Below are positions 17,701 to 27,149 of a DNA stretch of 64,000 nt, piece by piece. Within the stretch, counting starts at the first letter, position 1. Each line of letters begins with the position of its first letter. The stretch covers positions 620,001 to 684,000 of the forward strand of contig NZ_AP028032.1 of NCBI RefSeq assembly GCF_030296935.1, in the 5' to 3' direction. A program made the translations under genes and the position numbers. The notes under the pieces were generated by a model. It was not told the DNA's origin. It did no database searches and worked only from the letters and a program-made list of their open reading frames with translations. The stretch comes from Coprobacter fastidiosus (GTDB taxonomy: Bacteria > Bacteroidota > Bacteroidia > Bacteroidales > Coprobacteraceae).

Positions 17701-17749
17701 AAAATGGCATATGAAGATGATAGAGCATACTCACTTCATATGCCATTTT
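17701..17749 (-). terminator. Hairpin terminator at the IS left end
   Basis: Perfect 16-bp stem (AAAATGGCATATGAAG with its complement at 17734-17749), flanked by A on one side and T on the other, so it can stop transcription in both directions; 103 bp past the transposase stop. Confidence 0.8.
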
Positions 17750-17851
17750 TATAGTCCTATTCCTGTAATTTCTCACACAATCTTACCCTACAGGACATGA
17801 CACTCGGGAAGAAGTCCGAAGACATCTTCTGCCTCTGCCTGTAAAATCATA

Positions 17852-19210
17852 TCATGCCGCTTTCACCGTCCTGTTCCTGATCTTGTCTATCATCAGTACG
17901 GCATTTGCCGTATGTATTCCAAAGAAAATCCACAGGATTTCCGTCTTCCTGTTCCGTGCCTTTATTCTTGAGAGTGAGTAATGTTGTTTTTGAGTTCCGA
18001 AGCTGCCTTCAAGCCGGGTGGCCCTCTCTCTTGACAACTCACATCTGAGAACCTTCCTCAAGGGTTCATCCCTGGCCGCCCTTCCCTTGCGCACAAAGGA
18101 TGTGGAGATTCCATATTTCGTACAGAACTTTCTGTTGGCCTTATTGGCATATATAGAGTCGGCCGCCACGCATCTAACCCTTACACTCATAAGTTTCTGC
18201 TGCATACGGATACAGTCCTTAAGCCGTATCCCCTCGTTGAAAGCATTGAACGAGAGGTGTTCGATGAACGATATACCGTCTATCTGTATGTTGTTAACCT
18301 TTGCGCCGAACTCGACGGACTTGGTTTCCTTGCCTCTTACGATGGGACGTATATAATGACGGTCGATGCTGACGATGCGGTCACTGAATTTCCGACCTTC
18401 AAACATTTCCTTTTCCTGTACAAGAACCTTTCTGATGATGGAAAGACGCTTCCGATAATCCTTTGTATATCGGAGTGATGCCCCGTACTCCCGATGAATC
18501 TCATCCCTCTGTATGAGGAGCTTTTCAAGGAGTCTGATCATACGCCGCTTGAGCATTCTTGTCCGTGAAACCTTCCTTTTTCTTTTCTTGCAGTAGGAAA
18601 GATAGGACTCTGACACATCCGCATATTTGTTGCGCGGACGCCTTATACCGAGTTCCCTGCAATGGCCGCAGATATGTCTGTAGAGCCATTCGATACTTTC
18701 CCAAAGCAGTTTCATGTCCGTTGGAAAACGCAGGTGGCTCTCATAGCAGGTGGCATCGGTCATGCACACGTGAAGGTTGTCAAGATAAGGTTTCCAATGT
18801 GAAGCCAGAACTTCCTGGAGGGTATCAATGTCAAGACGGGATGCTATCTCATTGCGGATAGCACTGACTATCTTGAAGTTAGTTATGGGAGAGGTCGGAT
18901 CTATCATGATTCCGCAGAACATCTGGTAATGTATGTTCCCGTTAAGATGTTCCACCAGCTGCCTGTCAGAAAATCCGGTGTATGCCTTCAGAACCATAAG
19001 GGCAATCTTTGCCGAAGGGCTGAAGATCTTCCGTCGGCCCGGATGCTGCCGTGACAGACCCGCCGCCTTCGCCATACGCTCAAACGGAAATACGGAATGA
19101 AGCCTGCCAAGCTCACTCTCATGAAAACTTTTGCGATATTTTTCTAGAACATCAAATTCTGTGAAGCCCAAAGTTGGGTGAATTTCCGAAATATTTTGTA
19201 CCTTAGCCAT
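17852..19210 (-). CDS. IS5/IS1182-like DDE transposase
   Basis: Transposase of 452 aa. The N-terminal DUF772-type domain (FERMAKAAGL... GRRKIFSPSAKIALMVLKAYTGFSDRQLVEHL, about residues 42-95) is followed by the catalytic RNase H-like domain. The probable DDE residues are Asp in MTDATCYESHLRFPTD, Asp in CVAADSIYANKANRKFC, and Glu in RLEGSFGTQKQHYSL. A basic middle insertion (CKKRKRKVSRTRMLKRRMIRLL) separates the first two. The gene is full length with no stops, so the element may be active. The start at 19210 (MAKVQNISEIHPTLGF) lies 143 bp inside the right terminal repeat. Exact IS family needs an ISfinder comparison. Confidence 0.9.
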   Translation of the reverse strand: MAKVQNISEIHPTLGFTEFDVLEKYRKSFHESELGRLHSVFPFERMAKAAGLSRQHPGRRKIFSPSAKIALMVLKAYTGFSDRQLVEHLNGNIHYQMFCGIMIDPTSPITNFKIVSAIRNEIASRLDIDTLQEVLASHWKPYLDNLHVCMTDATCYESHLRFPTDMKLLWESIEWLYRHICGHCRELGIRRPRNKYADVSESYLSYCKKRKRKVSRTRMLKRRMIRLLEKLLIQRDEIHREYGASLRYTKDYRKRLSIIRKVLVQEKEMFEGRKFSDRIVSIDRHYIRPIVRGKETKSVEFGAKVNNIQIDGISFIEHLSFNAFNEGIRLKDCIRMQQKLMSVRVRCVAADSIYANKANRKFCTKYGISTSFVRKGRAARDEPLRKVLRCELSRERATRLEGSFGTQKQHYSLSRIKARNRKTEILWIFFGIHTANAVLMIDKIRNRTVKAA

Positions 19211-19283
19211 ATCTTAGTCGGGGAATTTCCCCCGTTTTGGCCTTCAAACCTTATTTGCGGGGGGATACCTAAAGATACAAAAA

Positions 19284-19325
19284 AGCCAGCTAATTCGCAA
19301 TATTTTGTGTATGAATTAGTTGGCT
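19284..19325. repeat. Hairpin near the IS right end
   Basis: AGCCAGCTAATTC (19284-19296) pairs with GAATTAGTTGGCT (19313-19325), one G-T wobble. It sits upstream of the transposase start and could stop transcripts entering the IS from outside, as known for other IS elements. Confidence 0.6.
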
Positions 19326-19445
19326 GATTTTATATTATTTACTGAATGTCCCTTTTTATTTATTTCAGTATGATTTAGAGAGTTAAAAGGTAATTTTAAC
19401 AACGCAGCCAATAATTTAGCATATCAAGCAAATAAAAAATATCAA

Positions 19446-19997
19446 TTACCAATCATCAGAGTCTTCCTTAACCGTTTGTATTGATGCTGCCAATTTCTCT
19501 AAATCTGAAAATATACTATTTGATTCCCGTTCACTTTTTACTTTAATATCTTTCCAAACCTTATTATGAAAAAACTTTTGCGCCCCCTTATCTGTATAAT
19601 TTTCCGCAATGGTAATTAGTCCTAAGTTGCAAGTTGGAGCATTACCTTTTTTATTTTCATGAATAAAATTTAACATTTCAACTTTAAACCGACCATCCTT
19701 AACTTGCAATTTAATAGAATACCATATCTTTCCATCATAGGCAGCATAAGCCAGTTTATTCATTGAATACAAAAAAATTGCTTTACCTATAATAATACCA
19801 GCGTCTTTGTCATCCATTTGCAAAACCTCTTGAGTATCTCTATAGTAAGTTGATATCCAATCTCGTAAAGAAATATAAATACTTGTCTTATCTACATCTT
19901 TAACCTCTATAACCTTACTAAATGTCAATTTTTCTTGACCATAGGAAGAAAAGAAATACCCCATAGAAACAAAGAGTAGTAAAAATAGCTTCTTCAT
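19446..19997 (-). CDS. DUF4468 domain-containing exported protein
   Basis: Small exported protein, 183 aa from the ATG at 19997 (14 more codons upstream are in frame but precede a clean signal peptide MKKLFLLLF...FFSSYGQ). The body matches the DUF4468 (TBP-like fold) type common in Bacteroidota: KLTFSKVIEVKDVDKTSIYISLRDWISTYY near the start, then DAGIIIGKAIFLY, YSIKLQVKDGRFKVEMLNF, and a conserved VWKDIKVKSERES close to the end. The role is unknown; paralogs are usually in the periplasm. It is isolated: the IS is on one side and a gene-poor gap on the other. Confidence 0.75.
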   Translation of the reverse strand: MKKLFLLLFVSMGYFFSSYGQEKLTFSKVIEVKDVDKTSIYISLRDWISTYYRDTQEVLQMDDKDAGIIIGKAIFLYSMNKLAYAAYDGKIWYSIKLQVKDGRFKVEMLNFIHENKKGNAPTCNLGLITIAENYTDKGAQKFFHNKVWKDIKVKSERESNSIFSDLEKLAASIQTVKEDSDDW

Positions 19998-20138
19998 AAA
20001 ATTAATCTTTTGGTTTGTAAATATGTTTATTATTAACAACCGTAATTTTACAAAAAAAAGAATAAAATAACAAAACTAAATCCTATTTTATTATTCTATA
20101 TCATATCGAATATCTTATTGAAATCAATTTATAAACTA

Positions 20139-20385
20139 CTAAATAAGTTTCCCTTTGAGTAATACTTCAAAGATTGAAATCGTACTTATCTTTTTCAAAG
20201 AAACATCAAATGAGAGATTTTCATCCAGCTCCAACCAATAAGTACACATATTATCAATTTTATAAATTTGGCATTGTTCCTGAGTAGTATTTTTTTAATC
20301 GGAATCAGCAAATGTTCCGCATAATTGCCGATCATAATTAGGGTAAAACTTTCTTTTCCCTACGATGTTCTTTATCAGAACTGAA
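20139..20385 (-). pseudogene. Possible gene remnant with an in-frame stop
   Basis: In the 446-bp gap between the DUF4468 gene and the 6S-like RNA, one minus-strand frame reads about 80 codons with a single TAA: ...NIVGKRKFYPNYDRQLCGTFADSD, stop, then KNTTQEQCQIYKIDNMCTYW and more to a TAG at 20139-20141. No start codon or family is recognised. It may be a decayed lipoprotein-type gene or chance; the rest of the gap holds nothing I can name. Confidence 0.3.
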
Positions 20386-20442
20386 AAACACCTTTAAAAA
20401 AACTTTCAAAACATCTAAAGCAGTTTTTCCAGTAGAAAATAT

Positions 20443-20685
20443 ATAAAAATAAAGGCAAACCATTAAATAGTCTGCCTTTTATAAAGAAAGGTTGCATCAT
20501 AGGATGCGATGAAACTCCGAATAACAGGATTTGAGTGCCCCCTTCCTTTGTAATCCACCGTGCATAATGCATACCTCTCGGCGTGGCCCGCCATTAGAAG
20601 AGAAAGCTTTGTTCTCGGTATTTCATAAGATTTGATGAGTTTCCCAATCTACTAGGATGCAACCTTATGTCTTACTCGCTTTCTG
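20443..20685 (-). ncRNA. Bacteroidales-1 / 6S-like RNA downstream of rplT
   Basis: The RNA has its own promoter (-33 CAAA complement at 20718-20721, -7 TATATTTG at 20691-20698) and its own terminator (AAAGGCA at 20451-20457 with TGCCTTT at 20473-20479, then a T-tract on the minus strand). The core is closed by an 11-bp perfect stem: AAGGTTGCATC (20488-20498) with GATGCAACCTT (20656-20666), enclosing about 157 nt of partly paired sequence. Location just after rplT, length near 200 nt and order-specific promoter fit the Bacteroidales-1 RNA motif, which has been proposed to be the 6S RNA (a sigma-factor-holoenzyme mimic) of this group. No protein is encoded. Confidence 0.8.
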
Positions 20686-20690
20686 TATTA

Positions 20691-20721
20691 CAAATATAGT
20701 AAAAGTAGTACAATAATCAAA
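20691..20721 (-). promoter_or_regulatory. Promoter of the 6S-like RNA
   Basis: Minus-strand TTTG (20718-20721), 19-bp spacer, TATATTTG (20691-20698). Spacing and boxes fit the consensus exactly. Confidence 0.85.
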
Positions 20722-20735
20722 TTTTTAGGACAAAA

Positions 20736-20767
20736 AAATAAGGCTTCTTGTATAAGAAACCTTATTT
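20736..20767 (-). terminator. Terminator of the thrS-infC-rpmI-rplT operon
   Basis: Stem around AAATAAGG-c-TTCTT / AAGAA-a-CCTTATTT, with seven A on the plus strand (T-run in the minus-strand transcript), beginning 18 bp after the rplT stop. Confidence 0.8.
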
Positions 20768-20784
20768 ATATAATAACAAATGAG

Positions 20785-21135
20785 TTAAGCTTTTTTTGCC
20801 TGCTCTACAATAGCCTTAAAAGCATCATTATTGTTCATTGCCAAATCTGCAAGAACTTTGCGGTTGATTTCAATACCAGCTTTATGCAAAGCCCCCATCA
20901 ATTTGGAATATGACATACCTTCCAAACGAGCTGCCGCATTAATACGCTGAATCCACAATGCTCTGAACTCGCGTTTTTTAGCTTTACGGTCACGGTAAGC
21001 ATAGGTTAAACCTTTCTCCCATGTATTTTTAGCTACGGTCCAAACATTTTTTCTAGAACCATAGTAACCTTTGGTTAATTTTAAAATTTTCTTTCTTCTT
21101 GCTCTTGAAGCAACGTGATTTACTGATCTTGGCAT
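20785..21135 (-). CDS. rplT: 50S ribosomal protein L20
   Basis: L20 binds 23S rRNA early in large-subunit assembly. The 116-aa protein has the normal length and the signature [52 protein letters not shown] and a C-terminal [13 protein letters not shown]. It is the last gene of the thrS-infC-rpmI-rplT operon; in other bacteria L20 represses this operon by binding its mRNA, but I see no convincing copy of that site here. A terminator and then the 6S-like RNA follow. Confidence 0.98.
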   Translation of the reverse strand: MPRSVNHVASRARRKKILKLTKGYYGSRKNVWTVAKNTWEKGLTYAYRDRKAKKREFRALWIQRINAAARLEGMSYSKLMGALHKAGIEINRKVLADLAMNNNDAFKAIVEQAKKA

Positions 21136-21251
21136 AGTTTTTACTTGTTTTGAATGTTAGCGTCACCTCCTCACGGGATGATCTTCGAGCTATGACATTC
21201 GGTTAATAAAATTTTAAACTCGCTTTTTGCTTTAAATAAAAAATCAAAGGC

Positions 21252-21449
21252 TTATTTCAAGCACAATAACTCTTTCACATTATTGATATCTGCAGAAGAT
21301 ACAAGAGTGAAATGAGTAAGATTTCTTTTTTGCTTTTTAGTCTTTTTCGTCAGAATATGACTTTTGAAAGCGTGTTTTCTTTTGATTTTTCCTGATCCGG
21401 TAAGGACGAACCTTTTTTTGGCACCGGAGTTAGTTTTCATCTTTGGCAT
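21252..21449 (-). CDS. rpmI: 50S ribosomal protein L35
   Basis: Ribosomal protein L35, 65 aa, with the typical [14 protein letters not shown] start and the basic [24 protein letters not shown] core. It lies between infC (59 bp upstream) and rplT (116 bp downstream). The rpmI-rplT spacer contains a short purine/pyrimidine stretch (CACCTCCTC at 21163-21171) and no separate gene. Confidence 0.97.
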   Translation of the reverse strand: MPKMKTNSGAKKRFVLTGSGKIKRKHAFKSHILTKKTKKQKRNLTHFTLVSSADINNVKELLCLK

Positions 21450-21508
21450 CTTACTAAATTTTAATTTATGTATTACTAAAACATATAATATTGAGTCTCC
21501 TCAATTCT

Positions 21509-22078
21509 CTACTTTTTCTTAGGAGTAATCATTATAATCATACGCTTACCTTCCAAAACGGGTAACTGCTCTACTCTGCCATAATCTTCCAGATCATTGG
21601 CAAAACGAAGTAAAAGCACTTCTCCTTGTTCTTTGAACAATATAGAACGCCCTTTAAAGAAAACATAAGCCTTAACTTTCGCACCTTCTTCAAGGAAACC
21701 TTTGGCATGTTTTAATTTAAAATTATAATCATGATCATCGGTCTGAGGTCCGAAACGAATCTCCTTTACGACTACTTTAGTCGATTTAGCTTTCTGTTCT
21801 TTTAAACGTTTTTTCTGCTGATAAAGGAATTTCTGATAATCCGTAATACGACAAACAGGAGGAACCGCATTTGGAGAAATTTCTACAAGATCGAGTTCTT
21901 GCTCTTCTGCAATACGCAAAGCGTCTTGAATAGAATAAACTCCCTGTTCGACATTTTCTCCTACCAATCTAACTTCTTTTACCCTAATTTTTTCATTGGT
22001 ACGGTACAACTCTTTCATTCCTTCATTTTTCTTTGAAGGATAATTTTTATTAACTCCTAAATTGTTTTTTTTCTCCAT
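21509..22078 (-). CDS. infC: Translation initiation factor IF-3
   Basis: IF-3 binds the 30S subunit and checks initiator tRNA and start codon. The 189-aa protein contains the N-terminal domain ([46 protein letters not shown]), the linker helix and the C-terminal domain ([40 protein letters not shown]). The start here is ATG, unlike the AUU used for autoregulation in E. coli. The start lies 4 bp after the thrS stop, so the genes are translationally close. Length is normal. Confidence 0.98.
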   Translation of the reverse strand: MEKKNNLGVNKNYPSKKNEGMKELYRTNEKIRVKEVRLVGENVEQGVYSIQDALRIAEEQELDLVEISPNAVPPVCRITDYQKFLYQQKKRLKEQKAKSTKVVVKEIRFGPQTDDHDYNFKLKHAKGFLEEGAKVKAYVFFKGRSILFKEQGEVLLLRFANDLEDYGRVEQLPVLEGKRMIIMITPKKK

Positions 22079-22082
22079 TCAA

Positions 22083-24023
22083 TTACCATTGGGTTATCAT
22101 TCTTTCAACTTCTTCAGTCAGAAGTTCGGCAAAGGTAGTAATTTTCATCGAACCTTTATCACCTTCACCCTGTTTTCTTACAGAAACTTCTTTATTTTGT
22201 TCTTCTTTTTCTCCGACAATAAGCAAATACGGAATTCTTTTGAGCTCATTATCGCGTATTTTCCGCCCGATTTTTTCATTACGGTCATCTACAGTGGTAC
22301 GTATATCCTGCATTTCGAGTTGTGCAGCAACTTCATGTGCATAGTCATTATATTTCTCACTGATAGGCATAACAACGACCTGTTCCGGAGTCAACCATAA
22401 AGGGAATTTTCCGGCAGTATGTTCGATAAGAACCGCAACAAAACGTTCCATTGAGCCGAATGGTGCTCGATGTATCATAACAGGACGATGTTTTTGATTA
22501 TCGCTTCCTGTATATTCAAGCTCGAACCGTTCCGGTAAATTATAGTCGACCTGAATAGTTCCTAATTGCCAACGACGTCCGATAGCATCTTTTACCATAA
22601 AGTCGAGTTTCGGTCCATAAAAAGCAGCTTCTCCCAATTCGACTCTGGCATTTAAGCCCTTTTCTTCACAAGCCTCAACTATAGCACGTTCTGCTTTTTC
22701 CCAATTTTCGTCAGAACCGATATATTTTTCCCGATTATTCGGATCACGCAAAGAAATTTGAGCTTCAAAATTCTTAAAATCAAGAGCTTTGAATATAATA
22801 AATATAATATCCATTACTTTTAAGAATTCTTCCTTCAACTGATCGGGACGACAAAAAATATGAGCATCATCCTGAGTAAATCCCCGAACCCTTGTCAATC
22901 CATGCAATTCTCCGCTTTGTTCATAACGATATACTGTTCCGAATTCTGCAAATCGCAAGGGCAATTCTTTATATGAACGAGGAAATGCTTTATATATCTC
23001 ACAATGATGAGGACAATTCATGGGTTTCAACAAAAATTCTTCACCTTCTTCAGGTGTATGAATAGGCTGGAAAGAATCTTTACCATATTTGGCATAATGT
23101 CCAGACGTCACATACAATAATTTATTTCCGATATGGGGAGTTATGACCTGTTGATACCCGAATCGTTTCTGAATACGACGTAAAAAATTTTCAAGCCGAT
23201 CACGCAAAAGAGCTCCCTTCGGAAGCCATAAAGGTAACCCCTGCCCTACAGCTGGTGAGAACGTAAACAATTCTAATTCCTTTCCGATTTTTCGATGATC
23301 CCGTTTTTTAGCTTCTTCCATCAAAGCTAAATATTCGTCCAACATTTTCTTTTTCGGGAAAGAAATGCCATAGATACGTGTCAACTGATGACGTTTCTCA
23401 TCGCCTCGCCAATATGCTCCAGCAAGAGATGTTATTTTCACTGCTTTAATCGGAGCTGTATTAGGCAAATGCGGACCTCGACAAAGATCGGTAAAATTCC
23501 CTTGTGTATATGTTGAGATCGTTCCGTCTTCCAATTCGGAAATCAACTCCACTTTATATTCTTCATTACGGTCCCCGAACATTTTCAAAGCATCAGCTTT
23601 CGATATATCATGCCGTACAATCGCTTCTTTTTTAGAAGCAAGTTCAGCCATTTTAGTTTCGATAGCTGCAAAATCGCCTTCTTTAATAGGTGTATCACCT
23701 GGATCCACATCATAATAAAATCCGTTCTCTATTGCCGGACCGATTCCGAACTTTATTCCAGGATAAAGTTCTTGTAATGCTTCAGCCAACAAATGGGCTG
23801 ATGAATGCCAGAATGCATGTTTTCCTTCAGGATCATCCCATTTAAATAATTTTATGGCGGCATCTTCATTTATAGGACGAGAAAGATCCCATTCTTGCCC
23901 GTTTATCGAAGCTGCAAGAACATCCTGAGCTAAACGAGGACTGATACTTTCGGCTATCTGCAACGGTGTAGTTCCCTTAGCGAATTCTTTAACCGATTGA
24001 TCGGGAAAAGTTATTTTTATCAT
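22083..24023 (-). CDS. thrS: Threonine-tRNA ligase
   Basis: Charges tRNA-Thr in the cytoplasm. The ATG at 24021-24023 gives 646 aa, starting [14 protein letters not shown] (TGS domain, residues 1-60). The editing domain follows with [11 protein letters not shown] near residue 76-86, then the class II catalytic core (motif 1 region PLWLPKGA, motif 2 around [14 protein letters not shown], motif 3 [11 protein letters not shown]) and the anticodon-binding domain. Zinc ligands are in [16 protein letters not shown] and HRAPFGS. An in-frame extension of 18 codons upstream is unlikely. It heads the thrS-infC-rpmI-rplT operon, the common Bacteroidota order. Confidence 0.98.
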   Translation of the reverse strand: MIKITFPDQSVKEFAKGTTPLQIAESISPRLAQDVLAASINGQEWDLSRPINEDAAIKLFKWDDPEGKHAFWHSSAHLLAEALQELYPGIKFGIGPAIENGFYYDVDPGDTPIKEGDFAAIETKMAELASKKEAIVRHDISKADALKMFGDRNEEYKVELISELEDGTISTYTQGNFTDLCRGPHLPNTAPIKAVKITSLAGAYWRGDEKRHQLTRIYGISFPKKKMLDEYLALMEEAKKRDHRKIGKELELFTFSPAVGQGLPLWLPKGALLRDRLENFLRRIQKRFGYQQVITPHIGNKLLYVTSGHYAKYGKDSFQPIHTPEEGEEFLLKPMNCPHHCEIYKAFPRSYKELPLRFAEFGTVYRYEQSGELHGLTRVRGFTQDDAHIFCRPDQLKEEFLKVMDIIFIIFKALDFKNFEAQISLRDPNNREKYIGSDENWEKAERAIVEACEEKGLNARVELGEAAFYGPKLDFMVKDAIGRRWQLGTIQVDYNLPERFELEYTGSDNQKHRPVMIHRAPFGSMERFVAVLIEHTAGKFPLWLTPEQVVVMPISEKYNDYAHEVAAQLEMQDIRTTVDDRNEKIGRKIRDNELKRIPYLLIVGEKEEQNKEVSVRKQGEGDKGSMKITTFAELLTEEVERMITQW

Positions 24024-24465
24024 AATCTTTGTTTTCTTGTTGCGCATAGCATTAATACAACACGCAAAATGTAACAATTGTTTTTATAATTCTTATTTCC
24101 TAAGTCTCTATAAAAAGAGATATTTTATCAAGAGCACAAAAGTAATAATTTTTTAGACCCTGTTTAAATTTTATGGCAATATTTTTTTACTATCCAATAA
24201 GACGATTCTCAGATCCTTTAAGAGCCTATCTAAATTTTCCGATAATAAGACTTTTACTCTGCTCCCGATCTATATTACTGTTTCTACACGTCATGTAGTC
24301 CGACGTTTCTCATCCTTTCTCAAAAACAGTCCTCAAAAAATGTCAGTGTAAAGTTTAAACAAATTCTTATACCCTATCTAAACGTCAATAAATATACCTT
24401 TGAAATGATTATTAGGTCTTGTCTTAATGGCGTTTTATTACATTGCCCAAAACCATGGCAAAAAT
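24024..24465. other. Intergenic region with repeat copies and the thrS promoter
   Basis: No gene. CAAAAGTA at 24137-24144 (TACTTTTG on the minus strand) is a candidate -7 box for thrS, with no clear -33 element. The rest consists of degenerate copies of the short dispersed repeat, at 24155-24176 and 24221-24362. Confidence 0.6.
24221..24362. repeat. Dispersed short element, copy 1 (degenerate, inverted ends)
   Basis: Left end AGAGCCTATCTAAATTTTCC; right end reads AAAGTTTAAACAAA, the complement of a TTTGTTTAAACTTT-type end. Near the right end it shares CCTCAAAA and GTCA with the copy at 41892-42030. A separate left-end-like copy (AGACCCTGTTTAAATTTT) precedes it at 24155. Confidence 0.45.
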
Positions 24466-26577
24466 TTAATCTCCCAGCCTTTTAATAACATTATAGGCAG
24501 AAACGATTCCTAATTCTCCGGCTTTACTTAAATCGGCAATACCTTTCTGAGTCTCTCCTAAAAAGACATACACTAATCCTCTATTAAAATACGCATCTGA
24601 AAAATCCGGACGTAAGCGAATTGCTTCATTATAATCTGCTAAAGCTGCCCGAAAATCTCTTTGTGCACATCTTACATTAGCTCGATTATAATAAGCGTAA
24701 ACGAATTGCGGCGACATTTCTATAACTTTATCGTAATCTCGAAGAACCATCTCATAATCCATTCCGACCGATTCTTTTTTATTTGACGATGAATTGGGTA
24801 ATAATATCGATGATGCCGAGTTCTTTGGTAAACTAAACGCTTCTGTAACAGATTTGCTATTTTGAGTATCGAAATCTTGGGTAGAAGCTCGATATTCAAT
24901 TTGCTTAAACCGGACGACAGCTCGCATAAAATAAGCCAAAACAAAATTATCGCTTAACTGTATCACCCGATTCAGATCATCTAAAGAACTTGCAAAATCT
25001 TGTATCAACATAAAATCGAGAGCTCGTCCAAAATATGGGACTGCATTATTCGGATTTATTTCTATCAATTTAGAATAATCATTGACCGAGACAAAATGTT
25101 TATTAATTTTTGCAGAGTCCAATGCCATCTCAGCATTTGTCAATAACACCCGATAAGGCAATATCCCGGCTCTATTCAGATTTTCAACCTCGGGGACAAA
25201 AGAAATTGTCTGTTTTACCTGATCCGGTTTTTCAGAACATGTAAGAACAAATGCCGGAGCTATCTCTACATTGAAATTCTTATCTTGCACTCTACCTCTT
25301 ATTTCATTAGTATATTTACTCTTCATATCGGTATTGTCCGCAACCAATAATCGATCAAATTTATTTATATTTTTGTCGGACTCTTTTCTTACCTTATCAG
25401 CATCTTTCTCTGAAGTGTCATTTTCAGATTCATCAATATTATCTGCTACTTCCTCATAACTCTTATTTGTATTCTTCTGTTGCTCATAAAGTTTCATAGC
25501 TTTCTGATAATCTGATTTTCCGCCGGAAATATCTCCCGATTTCCTTTTTGCTTCAGAACGGGCATAATATCCAGAATAAAAATCGGGATATTGATCCAAT
25601 ACTTTATTGTAATCTTTGACTGCAGCTCTATAGTTTCCCAATTCATCGTATAATACAGCCCGATTATAGTAAGCAAAATAATTATCCGGTTCATATTTCA
25701 ATACAAAGGAAAAATCTTCTATTGCTTTATTTTTTTCTCCGACCTGGGCTCTTAACAGACCTCGATTGTAATGAGCCATCAGATTATTAGGATCTATCTC
25801 CACAACTCTGTCATAATCGGCCATTGTACCTCTCAAATCATCCAAATGATATTTTATCAATGCCCGATTAATATAATAAGAAGACATATTCGGATCAAGC
25901 CGTAAAGCTTCATTCATATCTGCCAAAGCATCTTGATAGTCTTTTGTATATTGAAATTTAATAATAGCCCGTTGTGCGTATGCATACGAAAGATGCTTGT
26001 CTAAAGATATAGCTTTGTCTATATCTTCGATTGCCTTCAAAGTATCTTTTTTTTCTAACCAAAACTGGCTACGACTTAAATAGCCGTTGTAATAAGACGG
26101 ATGAGTTTTGATAAGTTTATCAAAACTTTTTTCCGCATCATCATATTTTTTGAGCTGGACTTCTGCTATTGCTTTATTTCCCAAAAAGGTTCGGTCTTCA
26201 GGAGCATATTTCAGTCCCTCATTGTAATCATCAATCGCTCCTTGATAATCTCCTAAATTTTGACGGGCAATTCCTCGAACCTGATATGCACCTGTTATAA
26301 AAGGGTTACGTTCGAGGCATAAATTACAATCCTCCTCTGCACCTCTGAAATCTTCCAGACTTAACTTGGCGGCAGCTCTATAAAAATAAGGTTCTGCCAT
26401 GTAAGGCTTTACTTTTATGACTTGATTAAAGTACTGTATGGAAAGTATATAATCTTCAAAATAGAGAGCATTGCGACCAATATTCATTACACGTTCCGTA
26501 TTCAGTTGAGCTTGAATCGGAACGAAAAAACTTATTAATCCCAAAAACGACAAAATGATTCTCTTTAAATATACCAT
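24466..26577 (-). CDS. Secreted tetratricopeptide-repeat protein
   Basis: TPR scaffold protein, 703 aa from the ATG at 26577 (signal peptide MVYLKRIILSFLGLISFFVPIQA; nine codons further upstream are in frame but spoil the signal). About ten TPR units fill residues 25-370, for example AYYNRAVLYDELGNYRAAVKDY. A charged spacer (about 375-440, rich in D, E, K, N and S) follows, then a domain of unknown type, and at least three more TPRs at the C-terminus. Such proteins act as docking platforms at the cell envelope in Bacteroidota; the partner is unknown. It stands alone, with gene-free DNA on both sides. Confidence 0.82.
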   Translation of the reverse strand: MVYLKRIILSFLGLISFFVPIQAQLNTERVMNIGRNALYFEDYILSIQYFNQVIKVKPYMAEPYFYRAAAKLSLEDFRGAEEDCNLCLERNPFITGAYQVRGIARQNLGDYQGAIDDYNEGLKYAPEDRTFLGNKAIAEVQLKKYDDAEKSFDKLIKTHPSYYNGYLSRSQFWLEKKDTLKAIEDIDKAISLDKHLSYAYAQRAIIKFQYTKDYQDALADMNEALRLDPNMSSYYINRALIKYHLDDLRGTMADYDRVVEIDPNNLMAHYNRGLLRAQVGEKNKAIEDFSFVLKYEPDNYFAYYNRAVLYDELGNYRAAVKDYNKVLDQYPDFYSGYYARSEAKRKSGDISGGKSDYQKAMKLYEQQKNTNKSYEEVADNIDESENDTSEKDADKVRKESDKNINKFDRLLVADNTDMKSKYTNEIRGRVQDKNFNVEIAPAFVLTCSEKPDQVKQTISFVPEVENLNRAGILPYRVLLTNAEMALDSAKINKHFVSVNDYSKLIEINPNNAVPYFGRALDFMLIQDFASSLDDLNRVIQLSDNFVLAYFMRAVVRFKQIEYRASTQDFDTQNSKSVTEAFSLPKNSASSILLPNSSSNKKESVGMDYEMVLRDYDKVIEMSPQFVYAYYNRANVRCAQRDFRAALADYNEAIRLRPDFSDAYFNRGLVYVFLGETQKGIADLSKAGELGIVSAYNVIKRLGD

Positions 26578-27149
26578 TATATTATGGGGAAACTGTATTT
26601 TCATCTTTCGGTATCTTCTTTTTTAATCTATTATTTCTTGTAGGTCGAAAATCCTACGGAAATATTTTGATTGTCTATCCAAGGATGTATTATTCTCGAA
26701 TCTTCCAAACTGTAAATCTCAAAACAAAGTACCATTCCGATCTCTTAAAACAGTTGGGACACTCTAAAAATACTTTCATTCTCCTTGATTATTATTTCAT
26801 ATAAACTCTAAATCGCAAATGTAGGGATTTTATAGTATAAAGTTTTACTCTATCATCATATTTTATAGCTTTTTCTTTCTTATAAACATGCAAAAGTTTT
26901 CATTTATTATTACTCAATAAACTCATTCTCCTGAATTACACAAGAATTTTATAAATCATAATGCCACACCCATTATTTATCGGAATAAAGACATCCTATA
27001 AAAAATTTAGATGACCGGCTTTAAGCGATATGAAAAACTTGAAATATAAAAATTTACACGGTCAAGAGAATCATTTCCGATTAAACTTTGTAAATTTGTT
27101 TCTGTTTTTTAGAACGGATAATAAACAGAATCTAAAATTTTGATCAATC
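26578..27149. other. 572-bp intergenic region between divergent genes
   Basis: No coding potential seen. CAAATGTA at 26816-26823 (TACATTTG on minus) is a candidate -7 box for the TPR gene and would leave a leader of about 230 nt. TAAATTTG at 27091-27098 is a candidate -7 box for the kinase-like gene on the plus strand. Confidence 0.5.

Larger units (their letters stand above)
17671..19353 (-). mobile_element. Complete insertion sequence, IS5/IS1182-like, 1683 bp
   Basis: Terminal inverted repeats are AGGGATATTCAGTAAAT at 17671-17687 and its complement form at 19337-19353 (16 of 17 match). One intact transposase occupies the minus strand. Both flanks are T-runs (six T on the left, four T then A on the right), so the target duplication cannot be measured. 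Two hairpins lie inside the ends: a perfect 16-bp one at 17701-17749, serving as the transposase terminator, and one at 19284-19325 upstream of the transposase. The coding part is clearly more GC-rich than the surrounding chromosome, which suggests recent arrival. Confidence 0.92.

Noticed and set aside
17664-19358. Exact target-site duplication of the IS
   Set aside because: Both flanks are T-runs, so any duplication of 2-5 bases is ambiguous.
20375-20572. 65-codon minus-strand frame in the 6S-like RNA 3' half
   Set aside because: It runs through the RNA stem and the terminator; not coding.
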